From Arthrobacter sp. Bi26 (GTDB lineage: Bacteria > Actinomycetota > Actinomycetes > Actinomycetales > Micrococcaceae), in contig NZ_CAKKMF010000060.1 in the NCBI RefSeq assembly GCF_918697925.1, forward strand, positions 1-32,559: DNA of 32,559 nt. The letters run 5' to 3'. The position numbers and the translations under genes were made by a program. Position 1 is the first letter of the stretch, and every line of letters begins with the position of its first letter. Below, one piece after another: positions 7,829-13,156 of the stretch. The notes below the pieces were generated by a model. It ran no database searches. It was not told where the DNA came from and saw only the letters and a list, made by a program, of their open reading frames with translations.

Positions 7829-9040
7829 TCAAGAAGCCGTATCAACCTGGGCTACCGGTTTCCCGGTGTCGCCGGTTTCCGGGGATTCGGTCGATTCCGT
7901 CGATTCCGTCGACAGGAGCTCCAGAACGGTCCGGGCAGTGGCGTCCCAGCCGGGCAACCGGCCCCGTGCATCCGCTGCCGCGTCCCGCCAGCGTTCCCTG
8001 AGTGCTTCGTCGCCCAGCCAGCGGCGGAGCAGGTCCGCCAGCGGGGCGGGGTCCGTTCCGAGCCCGACGGCGGCACCCGGCAGCGGCGTATCCGGTACCG
8101 GCACGTCCGGTCGGCTGACCGGTCGGTTGTCCGGCCGGTTGTCCGGCCCCGGCGCGCTCGGCCGGCTGCCGGCGCCGAGCGCCTCAACGGCTCCGGTCCC
8201 CTCGCGCACCACCACGGGAATGCCGCGGGCCAGCGATTCGGTGACCACCAGGCCGTAGGTTTCGGCCCGGGAAATCAGCAGGCTGAGATCGGCCGCGTCC
8301 CATTCAGCCTCCAGCGCCGGGCCCCGGAGCTCGCCCGGGATGCTGACCCGCCCAGCCAGGCCCAGACATTCCACGGAGTTCCGGAGCTGCGCCGCATATG
8401 CCGGGTGGGCGGTATCCGAGCCGATGAGGGACGCCGTCCAGGGCAAATCCGTGAGCCGGGCGAGCGCGTCCAGCAGGAGCGACTGGTCCTTGTTCTCCAG
8501 CAATGCGGCCACGGCGATGATGTGCGGCACGCCGGCGCCGGCGGACAGGCTGCCTGCCGCCAACGGGGCGGGCGCAGTACCGGGCAGGGCCACCCTGATG
8601 CCGTCCAGGCCGTGCCGGGCACGGATGCCCGCCGCGGCCGAGCCGCTTGTGCAGATGACACCGGCCGCGGCCTGCAGGGCCCTGCGTTCGCGCTCGGAAT
8701 TGTCCGGCAAGGGCATGTGCAGCAGGATCCAGACCTGCTGCCCGGCGGCCGCGGCCTCCTCCAGTTCGTCGGGCGCACCGCAGGCGAGGAGGCTATCGAC
8801 CACCATCACGGACCCAGTCGCGGAACCCGGGTTTGTGGACTCCGCATTCAGCAGCCGGGCCAGGCGCCGCCGGTCCCCCGCGCTGCCTCCCGGCCAGTCG
8901 CCGTCGAGCGGGCAGGTTTCCACTACGGCGCCGAGGGCGGTCAGTTCCCGGGCGAGCGCCGCGTTGTAGACGTTGCCGCCGGAGTTGTGCCGGACGTTGC
9001 CGGGCACCACAAGCCGGAGGCGGGGGCTGGCCGGCGGCAT
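7829..9040 (-). CDS. GT4-family (GT-B fold) glycosyltransferase
   Basis: This 403-residue protein has a glycine-rich N-terminal acceptor-domain loop (HNSGGNVYNAALARELTALG). Its donor domain has the retaining-GT4 EX7E signature in ETYGLVVTESLARGIPVV. The family transfers sugar from a nucleotide-sugar donor; neither donor nor acceptor can be read. Two low-complexity stretches are odd: a Pro/Asp/Arg-rich insertion after EALGAG (DNA about 8070-8165), and a TES repeat near the C-terminus made by three 9-base repeats at 7884-7910. It sits 9 bases after the QueD-fold gene in what looks like one operon with the MDR dehydrogenase. Confidence 0.8.
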   Translation of the reverse strand: MPPASPRLRLVVPGNVRHNSGGNVYNAALARELTALGAVVETCPLDGDWPGGSAGDRRRLARLLNAESTNPGSATGSVMVVDSLLACGAPDELEEAAAAGQQVWILLHMPLPDNSERERRALQAAAGVICTSGSAAAGIRARHGLDGIRVALPGTAPAPLAAGSLSAGAGVPHIIAVAALLENKDQSLLLDALARLTDLPWTASLIGSDTAHPAYAAQLRNSVECLGLAGRVSIPGELRGPALEAEWDAADLSLLISRAETYGLVVTESLARGIPVVVREGTGAVEALGAGSRPSAPGPDNRPDNRPVSRPDVPVPDTPLPGAAVGLGTDPAPLADLLRRWLGDEALRERWRDAAADARGRLPGWDATARTVLELLSTESTESTESPETGDTGKPVAQVDTAS

Positions 9041-9049
9041 CTGCGGCGC

Positions 9050-9448
9050 CTAGCGGGCGTCGAAGTCCAGCGAGAAGCCGGCCCAGGCATCGGGGGTTTC
9101 GCGCAGGGTGACGTCCAGCCCGGCGAGCTCGCGCCCGTCGTTGCCGACGCGGATCTGCGCGGCGACGGCGTCGGCGATGTACCGGGCGAGGGCCTCGGTG
9201 GTGCTCAGCTTGCCGACGAAGTCGGGGTGCTCGTCGAGGTTTTTGTAGTTCAGCCCCTCGAGGACTTTGTCCACCACGTCCCCCGCCGCGCCGATGTCCA
9301 GCACAATCGCATCGTCATTGAGCTCACGACGGCGGAAGGTCACCTCCGTGACGAACGTGGCCCCGTGCAGGCCCTGGGCTGGGCCGAAGGCTTCGCGCGG
9401 AAGGCTGTGGGCGATCATGAAGTTGCGGCGGACTGTCAGGCTGAACAC
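9050..9448 (-). CDS. Divergent 6-pyruvoyl-tetrahydropterin synthase/QueD-fold protein, probably not a canonical enzyme
   Basis: The 132-residue protein has the T-fold layout of 6-carboxytetrahydropterin synthase: FMIAHSLP, a glycine-rich LHGATF strand, a VLDIG strand, the TTEALARYIAD helix and the terminal RETPDAW with pterin-binding Glu117. Canonical QueD uses three zinc histidines, a catalytic Cys before HGH, and an Asp-His pair in LDHHYLN. Here His14 and His28 remain, HGH is HGA (Ala30), no Cys is present, and LDHH is replaced by LNYK (residues 66-69). Pterin binding may persist, but the normal chemistry should not. The start is GTG at 9448 with GAGGT upstream, 3 bases after the dehydrogenase stop. 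Confidence 0.85.
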   Translation of the reverse strand: MFSLTVRRNFMIAHSLPREAFGPAQGLHGATFVTEVTFRRRELNDDAIVLDIGAAGDVVDKVLEGLNYKNLDEHPDFVGKLSTTEALARYIADAVAAQIRVGNDGRELAGLDVTLRETPDAWAGFSLDFDAR

Positions 9449-9451
9449 GGG

Positions 9452-10504
9452 CTACCTCGCGGCTTTGGTGGGCTGGGCTGGGGCGGATGGGTCTGGGGTG
9501 AAAGAGACTTTGGCGGACGGGTATTCGATGACGTGGCAGAGGGCGTCCAGGGTCCCGTCGGCGAGCCGCTGGACAGCGCCGGGGAGCTCCTCGAACGTCG
9601 AGGATCCGGTCAGGAAGACGTCATAGACCGGGTCCTGCAGCAGGGACACGGCGAGCGCGAGGCGCTCGGCGTTGGTGCGGCGGTGCCGGCGGGCGCGGGC
9701 CACCATCCCCACCTGGCTGGCCCGGATGGACAGGCGGCGGGCATGGAAGTCCTCCCCCAGCGGCAGGGAGATCTTCCGGTCGGCGTACCAGGACATTTCG
9801 ATGATGTCTCCGTCGTCGCCCACCAACTGCAGGCTTCGCTGCAGGCCTTCCTGCGAGGCCGAGCAGTGGATCACGATGTCGCAGTCCGGGAGGGCGTCGT
9901 CGGGGTGGCTGAAGTCGACGCCGAGGGCGTCTGCGAACGCGCGTTTGGCGGGGTCGACGTCGATCAGCTGCAGCCGCGCCAGCGGAAAGCCGGCCAGGAG
10001 CCTGGCCACCATGCCGCCGACGAGTCCGGCCCCGATCACGGCGACGCGGTCGCCCAAGCGGGGCCCGGCCTCCCAGATTCCGTTAATGGCGGTTTCCACC
10101 GTGCCGGTCAGCACCGCGCGGCGGGCCGGGACGCCGTCGGGAATCACCGTGAGTGATTCGACCGGGACGATGAAGCGGTCCTGGTGCGGGTAGAGGCAGA
10201 AGACGGTCTTACCCGCCCAGCCCTCCGGACCGTCCTCGACCACCCCCACGGTGAGATAGCCGAATTTCACCGGGTACGGGAAGTCCCCCTCCTGGTTGGG
10301 GGCGGCCATGGCCCCGGCGACGCACGCCGGGACGCTGGCGTGGTGGACCACCAGCTCGGTGCCCTTGCTGATGCCCGAATACAGGGTCCGGACCAGCGCC
10401 TCCCCGGGGCCGGGTGCGGGCAGGTCCTCGCTGCGGAGCTCGCCTTGTTCCGGGCCGACGGTCCAGTAGGCGGTGGCCGTGGCCTGCCGTTCAGAAGTAG
10501 TCAT
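9452..10504 (-). CDS. MDR-superfamily (zinc-alcohol-dehydrogenase-like) NAD(P)-dependent dehydrogenase
   Basis: This 350-residue protein has the GroES-like N-terminal domain and a Rossmann domain with AVIGAGLVGGMVARLL, followed by LIDVDPAKR. The usual catalytic-zinc Cys region (C-G-x-C) reads SGISKGTE and the four structural-zinc cysteines are absent. That pattern, together with FPYPVKFGYLTVGVVEDG, recalls the BchC-like branch of the superfamily. The substrate is unknown. The ATG at 10504 is preferred because TAGATT at 10515-10520 lies 10 bases upstream and no Shine-Dalgarno sequence is seen, consistent with a very short leader. An upstream in-frame start at 10567 would run past that box. It is first in a four-gene run with the QueD-fold protein, the GT4 enzyme and the AlkZ-like protein. 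Confidence 0.8.
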   Translation of the reverse strand: MTTSERQATATAYWTVGPEQGELRSEDLPAPGPGEALVRTLYSGISKGTELVVHHASVPACVAGAMAAPNQEGDFPYPVKFGYLTVGVVEDGPEGWAGKTVFCLYPHQDRFIVPVESLTVIPDGVPARRAVLTGTVETAINGIWEAGPRLGDRVAVIGAGLVGGMVARLLAGFPLARLQLIDVDPAKRAFADALGVDFSHPDDALPDCDIVIHCSASQEGLQRSLQLVGDDGDIIEMSWYADRKISLPLGEDFHARRLSIRASQVGMVARARRHRRTNAERLALAVSLLQDPVYDVFLTGSSTFEELPGAVQRLADGTLDALCHVIEYPSAKVSFTPDPSAPAQPTKAAR

Positions 10505-10514
10505 TGTGCTTACG

Positions 10515-10520
10515 AATCTA
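10515..10520 (-). promoter_or_regulatory. Putative -10 box of the dehydrogenase/QueD-fold/GT4 operon
   Basis: TAGATT on the minus strand, 10 bases before the ATG at 10504. The -35 region (TTCCCC) is poor. Confidence 0.35.
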
Positions 10521-10592
10521 GTGCCCGCGCTGTTCGCGGGGAAGGGCGCCGCGCGCGTTTGCTGCATGGTGCGGGTGCCGTTGTGGCTCGTT

Positions 10593-10622
10593 TTGTGGAT
10601 GGGCGCCTTGCTCCGGTACCCT
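10593..10622 (+). promoter_or_regulatory. Putative promoter of tRNA-Ser
   Basis: TTGTGG (10593-10598) and TACCCT (10617-10622) are separated by 18 bases and lie about 9 bases upstream of the mature tRNA 5' end. Confidence 0.45.
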
Positions 10623-10631
10623 AGTCAGGTT

Positions 10632-10721
10632 GGTGACGTGTCCGAGCGGCCGAAGGTGCAACACTCGAAATGTTGTTTGGTGTAAAAGCCAACGTGGGTT
10701 CAAATCCCACCGTCACCGCCA
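10632..10721 (+). tRNA. tRNA-Ser (anticodon CGA)
   Basis: Acceptor arms GGTGACG (10632-10638) and CGTCACC (10711-10717) pair perfectly. The anticodon stem CAACA/TGTTG encloses loop CTCGAAA, giving anticodon CGA at 10666-10668, which reads UCG serine codons. The long variable arm is class II, as expected for serine. The T-arm is GTGGG-TTCAAAT-CCCAC, and the discriminator G with an encoded CCA ends at 10721. The 3' end is duplicated at 11921-11939, which marks it as a site used by an integrating element. Confidence 0.97.
10699..10717 (+). other. Putative attachment core within tRNA-Ser 3' end (attL-like)
   Basis: The 19 bases TTCAAATCCCACCGTCACC recur exactly at 11921-11939. Phages and integrative elements commonly recombine at the T-arm and acceptor end of tRNA genes. 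The two copies bracket about 1.2 kb that lacks an integrase. Confidence 0.65.
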
Positions 10722-10727
10722 AATGAG

Positions 10728-10776
10728 AAAGGCCCTGCTCCCCTTATAAACAAAGGGAAGCGGGGCCTTTTGTTTT
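10728..10776 (+). terminator. Intrinsic terminator after tRNA-Ser
   Basis: A long near-perfect hairpin (AAAGGCCCTGCTCCCCTT pairing with AAGGGAAGCGGGGCCTTT) is followed by TTTTGTTTT. It resembles the hairpins at 11946 and 13089. Confidence 0.85.
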
Positions 10777-10787
10777 GCCCAATTTAG

Positions 10788-10812
10788 GCCGGTGGGCACA
10801 TTTTGGGCACAT
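10788..10812 (+). repeat. GGGCACA-pair repeat, copy A
   Basis: GCCGGTGGGCACATTTTGGGCACAT matches copy B at 11814-11838 with few changes. Each carries two GGGCACA units about 11 bases apart and lies within about 110 bases of an att-like copy, as arm-type integrase sites would. The binding role is inference. Confidence 0.5.
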
Positions 10813-10832
10813 TCGCCAGAGATACGGCGTGA

Positions 10833-11048
10833 TCTAGAGCGTCTGCCGTCGCGGAGCGCTGGAATCCCTCGTACATTCTTGTGAGCTGGGCTGACGATGG
10901 CCGGCACGCGCATTGGGCTTGGATCCCTGCCGGCAACGTGGAGCGCGTGACTGATTCCGGCTGGGACGTTGAGGAATACCGGCGGTGCCCCGAACACCTG
11001 CGCGGCATCCGCTGGGCAAACAGGTCGCCCGGATTCCTGCCTGCCTAG
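10833..11048 (+). pseudogene. Small uncharacterised ORF, probably a 5'-truncated fragment
   Basis: The frame is open for 71 codons and encodes a Trp-rich peptide containing NPSYILVSWADDGRHAHWAW, RVTDSGWDVEEYRRCPEH and GIRWANRS. Its composition looks like a genuine small protein rather than a shadow. No good start or ribosome binding site exists; the best candidates are GTG at 10881 or 10947, so the N-terminus is probably lost. It sits just inside the left att-like copy. I do not recognise the family. It could be a short phage-type gene started at GTG. Confidence 0.4.
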
Positions 11049-11059
11049 GCCGGGCACCC

Positions 11060-11090
11060 TTGATGCCAGTGTTGCCCGTGTGGTTATACT
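11060..11090 (+). promoter_or_regulatory. Putative promoter of the small secreted protein
   Basis: TTGATG (11060-11065) and TATACT (11085-11090) are separated by 19 bases, leaving a leader of about 85 bases before GTG 11181. Confidence 0.4.
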
Positions 11091-11180
11091 CATGCTTGGG
11101 GGCGCCTTAGACGGTGTATGTCGGAAGCGTTCAGCAGCCAAAAACTATCTGCCAACCACCGACAGGAGGTGCGGGGAACC

Positions 11181-11591
11181 GTGCCAGCATTGAAACGATC
11201 GATCTTCCGTAAAGCGGCAGCCGCTGCCGTCCTTTCCGTTGCCCTGGGAGCAGGAGCGCTCACCGCGGCGGCCCCGGCGAGCGCCGCAACCTGTGCACCG
11301 GAATTCAATTTCTGCCCCTCGTCATGTGCAGAAACTACCGCGAGTTGCACAGCCGGTGTATCTACCGTGTACGTCACCGCAGGAACAGTCCTGCGGGCGA
11401 ATAAGTACGGCTGGCCCACGGGCACCAAGCTGGAATACCGCTGGTTCTTGAACGGTAAAATTTTCGCGGGCGGTTACCATGACACCCACAAGGCATGGGA
11501 AGGCAAAGGCGATAAGTACGTCGTCCGCGTCAAGGGCACATTGAACGGCAAGGTCAGCTATCGGTTCAGCCGGACGTACATAGTCCGCTAA
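11181..11591 (+). CDS. Small secreted protein with one Ig-like repeat
   Basis: This 136-residue protein starts at GTG 11181, chosen because AGGAGG lies at 11164-11169 and the first residues form a classical signal peptide (KRSIFRK, a hydrophobic Ala/Leu/Val core, then ASA and cleavage near residue 37). The mature part starts with a Cys-rich segment (four Cys in CAPEFNFCPSSCAETTASC) and continues with a TAGTVLRANKYGWPTGTKLE and YRWFLNGK strand pattern. That pattern is like single repeats found in actinobacterial cell-surface proteins, where many copies occur. Here only one is present. The protein should be exported by Sec. Its function is unknown. It lies between the two att-like copies, so it may be cargo of the lost element. 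A strong hairpin terminator follows. Confidence 0.75.
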   Translation: MPALKRSIFRKAAAAAVLSVALGAGALTAAAPASAATCAPEFNFCPSSCAETTASCTAGVSTVYVTAGTVLRANKYGWPTGTKLEYRWFLNGKIFAGGYHDTHKAWEGKGDKYVVRVKGTLNGKVSYRFSRTYIVR

Positions 11592-11606
11592 CCACCACGC
11601 ACAGAG

Positions 11607-11641
11607 AAACCCCCGCCAGTCATCGCGACTGGCGGGGGTTT
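11607..11641 (+). terminator. Intrinsic terminator of the secreted-protein gene
   Basis: A perfect 15-bp stem (AAACCCCCGCCAGTC with GACTGGCGGGGGTTT) and a 5-base loop begin 15 bases after the stop codon. Confidence 0.8.
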
Positions 11642-11660
11642 GTCGTTCCTGGTGGCTATC

Positions 11661-11810
11661 GTGCCAGGCGTGGTGAAGCGAGATGTTGAGGCAACGAGTC
11701 GGATGCTAGATGAGTTGTTGGCAGTCCCTGCCCGATCGCCATTCGAGGAGCTAGAGCCCGACTACGAGTTTTGGGATCCTGCGCCCTACTGCACTTGCCA
11801 CTGCCACTAG
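11661..11810 (+). CDS. Possible 49-residue protein with a CTCHCH tail
   Basis: From GTG 11661 the frame encodes a charged helical-looking stretch (KRDVEATSRMLDELLA), then an acidic segment, and ends in PAPYCTCHCH. Other in-frame starts are GTG 11652, 11670 and 11673. No convincing ribosome binding site is seen and the frame runs open through the upstream terminator, so the start is uncertain. The Cys-His tail could bind metal, but that is speculation. It lies inside the tRNA-flanked segment just before the GGGCACA repeat copy B. Confidence 0.3.
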   Translation: MPGVVKRDVEATSRMLDELLAVPARSPFEELEPDYEFWDPAPYCTCHCH

Positions 11811-11813
11811 ACG

Positions 11814-11838
11814 CCGGCGGGCACACTTTGGGCACATC
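11814..11838 (+). repeat. GGGCACA-pair repeat, copy B
   Basis: GCCGGCGGGCACACTTTGGGCACAT is the partner of copy A at 10788-10812 and lies about 85 bases before the right att-like copy. Confidence 0.5.
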
Positions 11839-11842
11839 TAGT

Positions 11843-11868
11843 GTGAATTGCCGTGATCTCAGGTGATG
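11843..11868 (+). repeat. 26-base repeat, copy 1 (partner at 12598)
   Basis: GTGAATTGCCGTGATC followed by TCAGGTGATG matches 12598-12623 at 23 of 26 bases. It probably marks duplicated attachment-flank DNA. Interval 11811-12245 holds no convincing gene, only this repeat, the att-like copy, a terminator and the hairpin repeat. Confidence 0.45.
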
Positions 11869-11920
11869 TAATTCCCCGGATTCTAGCGGTTTTCCTTGCC
11901 AGTGCTGACGCGGGAGAGGT

Positions 11921-11939
11921 TTCAAATCCCACCGTCACC
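11921..11939 (+). other. Putative attR-like copy of the tRNA-Ser 3' end
   Basis: TTCAAATCCCACCGTCACC is identical to tRNA-Ser 10699-10717. It is followed by ACCA where the tRNA has GCCA, and then by a second terminator. No tRNA 5' part is present. Confidence 0.65.
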
Positions 11940-11945
11940 ACCATA

Positions 11946-11995
11946 TAAAAAGGCCCTGCTTCCCTTACAAACTAAGGGAAGCAGGGCCTTTTGCT
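11946..11995 (+). terminator. Second copy of the tRNA-Ser-type terminator
   Basis: AAAAAGGCCCTGCTTCCCTT pairs with AAGGGAAGCAGGGCCTTTT, followed by TTGCTTT. It sits at the same distance from the att-like copy as the terminator after the tRNA. This is the expected place for the original chromosomal tRNA terminator after displacement by an insertion. Confidence 0.75.
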
Positions 11996-12017
11996 TTGCC
12001 TGCCGGGGCGTTGTTCG

Positions 12018-12111
12018 GCTGTGGGGCAGATCAGGGCGAATAGAGGGCCCGCATTCGCCCTGATCTGCCCGACAGATTCGGCACGGGCAAAAACGCGCAG
12101 CTCCGTCGAGC
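12018..12111 (+). repeat. Hairpin repeat family, copy 1
   Basis: A perfect 18-bp inverted repeat (12024-12041 with 12053-12070) with an 11-base loop containing GGGCCC is followed by about 40 further conserved bases (GACAGATTCGGCAC through GTCGAGCG). Copy 2 lies at 12630-12723. No transposase is nearby. Any reading frame across it yields a VGQIRANxGP-like peptide, which is a by-product of the repeat. Confidence 0.75.
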
Positions 12112-12180
12112 GTCGCCGCCCGCTACGACAAGTGCGGGCATGGACGGGAAACAGCACAGCCGCGCTAAATTGGCGGCAAG

Positions 12181-12214
12181 GAAAAGCCCCGGACCTATGA
12201 CAGGTGCCGGAGCA
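12181..12214 (-). terminator. Probable terminator of the 61-residue minus-strand ORF
   Basis: On the minus strand CTCCGG-CACCT and AGGT-CCGGGG form a stem with one bulge around GTCAT, followed by CTTTTCC. It lies 32 bases past the stop of the small ORF at 12246. Confidence 0.5.
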
Positions 12215-12245
12215 GTTCCTACGCCGGTAGAACGCTCTGAATCGG

Positions 12246-12431
12246 TTAGTCGTCGCAGTTCTGCAAGACCCAGTTCTGAGCGCGCCAGATGACGTTGTAG
12301 AGGTTGTAGGGTGCGACATCAAAGGTGTCCCACTTCTGGCCGACGTGGGCGGTCCAGCTAGGAATGGTGCCACAGCAGACACGGTGTCCGAAGACATAGA
12401 ACAGTGCATGTGGCAGAGCGCGCTTCATCAT
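12246..12431 (-). CDS. Uncharacterised 61-residue protein
   Basis: The start ATG-ATG at 12431/12428 is supported by GGAAAGG (12438-12444) 6 bases upstream, which makes the upstream in-frame ATG at 12446 less likely. The product has a basic N-terminus (MMKRALPHALFYVFGHR), a CCGTIPSW segment and an aromatic-rich C-terminal half with WDTFDVAPYNLYNVIWRAQNW ending in CDD. No family is recognised. A hairpin with a T-run follows the stop on the same strand, so the unit of start signal, ORF and terminator is internally consistent. It lies between the two hairpin repeats in the tRNA-adjacent accessory segment. Confidence 0.5.
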   Translation of the reverse strand: MMKRALPHALFYVFGHRVCCGTIPSWTAHVGQKWDTFDVAPYNLYNVIWRAQNWVLQNCDD

Positions 12432-12597
12432 GGAATGCCTTTCCATTGTCGCCGGCCCCGAATGGGCTAGCGTTGGTGCGCGCTCATAGCGTCATCGTAG
12501 CGGACCCTCGTCCTGGCGTTTAGCCGTGACCATCGCGGACACTTCCGTCAGAGCAGCTGTGACCATTCCGGCGGATATCTCGATCTGGGAATCCACC

Positions 12598-12623
12598 GTG
12601 AATTGACGTGATCCAGGGTGATG
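12598..12623 (+). repeat. 26-base repeat, copy 2
   Basis: GTGAATTGACGTGATC followed by CAGGGTGATG matches 11843-11868 and lies 7 bases before hairpin repeat copy 2. To its left, a minus-strand frame ending at 12492 could be a 34-residue gene tail (from GTG 12596), but no start signal supports it. Confidence 0.45.
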
Positions 12624-12629
12624 AGAAGT

Positions 12630-12723
12630 GCTGTGGGGCAGATCAGGGCGAATGGAGGGCCCACAACCGCCCTGATCTGCCCGACAGGTTCGGCACCGGA
12701 GGAAACGTGCGGTTCTGGCGAGC
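12630..12723 (+). repeat. Hairpin repeat family, copy 2
   Basis: A 15-bp perfect stem (12636-12650 with 12668-12682) has the same GGGCAGATCAGGGCG arm as copy 1, a 17-base loop with GGGCCC, and the same 3' flank (GACAGGTTCGGCAC to GCGAGCG). Differences fall mainly in the loop and outer flank, so the stem sequence appears conserved. Confidence 0.75.
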
Positions 12724-12735
12724 GCGGGCAAGCGT

Positions 12736-13083
12736 TCAGACCCCTCCGTCGAGTTGCTCCATCTCCAGGCACGCTTCTTCGTAGGAAACGTCTCCGTTGC
12801 GGAATGCCTGCTCGAGTTCCTTGGCCCTGCGTCGCGTGTAGGCGGTGCTGACGGTTCCCGTCATGCCAGCCTCGAGATAGTCCAGCCGGGAGTGCGTGGG
12901 CTGCCGGTCCCGGGCGGTCCCGTGCCTGCGGCTCGTCTTGTGGAACCACGTGCCAGGGTGCATCAAGTGCTGTGCATAGGCTCTGGGATCGACTAAGTAC
13001 ATGCTTCCATGGTTCAACTTCCGGCTGAGAAGACCATGAGTATCGTCTGGATGATCGAGTTTGCCGCACTCCCCCAGGACGCG
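12736..13083 (-). pseudogene. Uncharacterised gene fragment, truncated at its 5' end
   Basis: The frame is open from 13083 down to the TGA at 12736 and has codon use like a real gene of this genome (mostly G or C in third positions). Readable segments are GECGKLDHPDDTHGLLSRKL, then SMYLVDPRAYAQHL, and a charged C-terminal helix ending in EEACLEMEQLDGGV. No normal start precedes the conserved-looking part: the first are TTG 13017 and ATG 13002, both without a well-spaced ribosome binding site. The frame is closed at 13084-13086, right beside the third terminator-like hairpin. I read it as the tail of a gene cut by an old insertion event. An alternative is a short functional protein from ATG 13002 (88 residues). 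Family unknown. Confidence 0.5.
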
Positions 13084-13088
13084 TCATG

Positions 13089-13131
13089 CCAAACAGGAAA
13101 GCCCTGCTTCCCTTTGTTTGCATGGGAAGCA
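13089..13131 (-). terminator. Third terminator-like hairpin, also at the 3' end of the rha-lut operon
   Basis: AGCCCTGCTTCCC pairs with GGGAAGCAGGGCT. On the minus strand it lies about 25 bases past the lutC stop and is followed by TTTCC, so it can end the operon. Its stem is clearly related to the tRNA-Ser terminators at 10728 and 11946. Confidence 0.65.
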
Positions 13132-13156
13132 GGGCTGGTCACCGACACAGACCGCC

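Noticed and set aside
6678..10156. Long plus-strand ORFs (526 and 583 codons)
   Set aside because: They lie opposite the AlkZ-like, GT4, QueD-fold and dehydrogenase genes and show the His/Arg/Gly-rich composition of shadow frames.
11656..11925. 89-codon minus-strand ORF
   Set aside because: It crosses the att-like copy and the repeats, and its residues look like a wrong frame; the plus-strand frame 11661-11810 is slightly better.
12018..12723. Possible CRISPR array
   Set aside because: Only two repeat copies, about 520 bases apart, with long palindromes and no cas genes.
11991..12851. Small ORFs reading VGQIRANxGP and ALICPT on either strand
   Set aside because: These peptides come from reading through the hairpin repeat. 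Similarity between the two copies is DNA repeat similarity, not protein conservation.
10780..13150. Integrase or transposase remnant
   Set aside because: All frames in the tRNA-adjacent segment were read and no tyrosine-recombinase or transposase motif was found.
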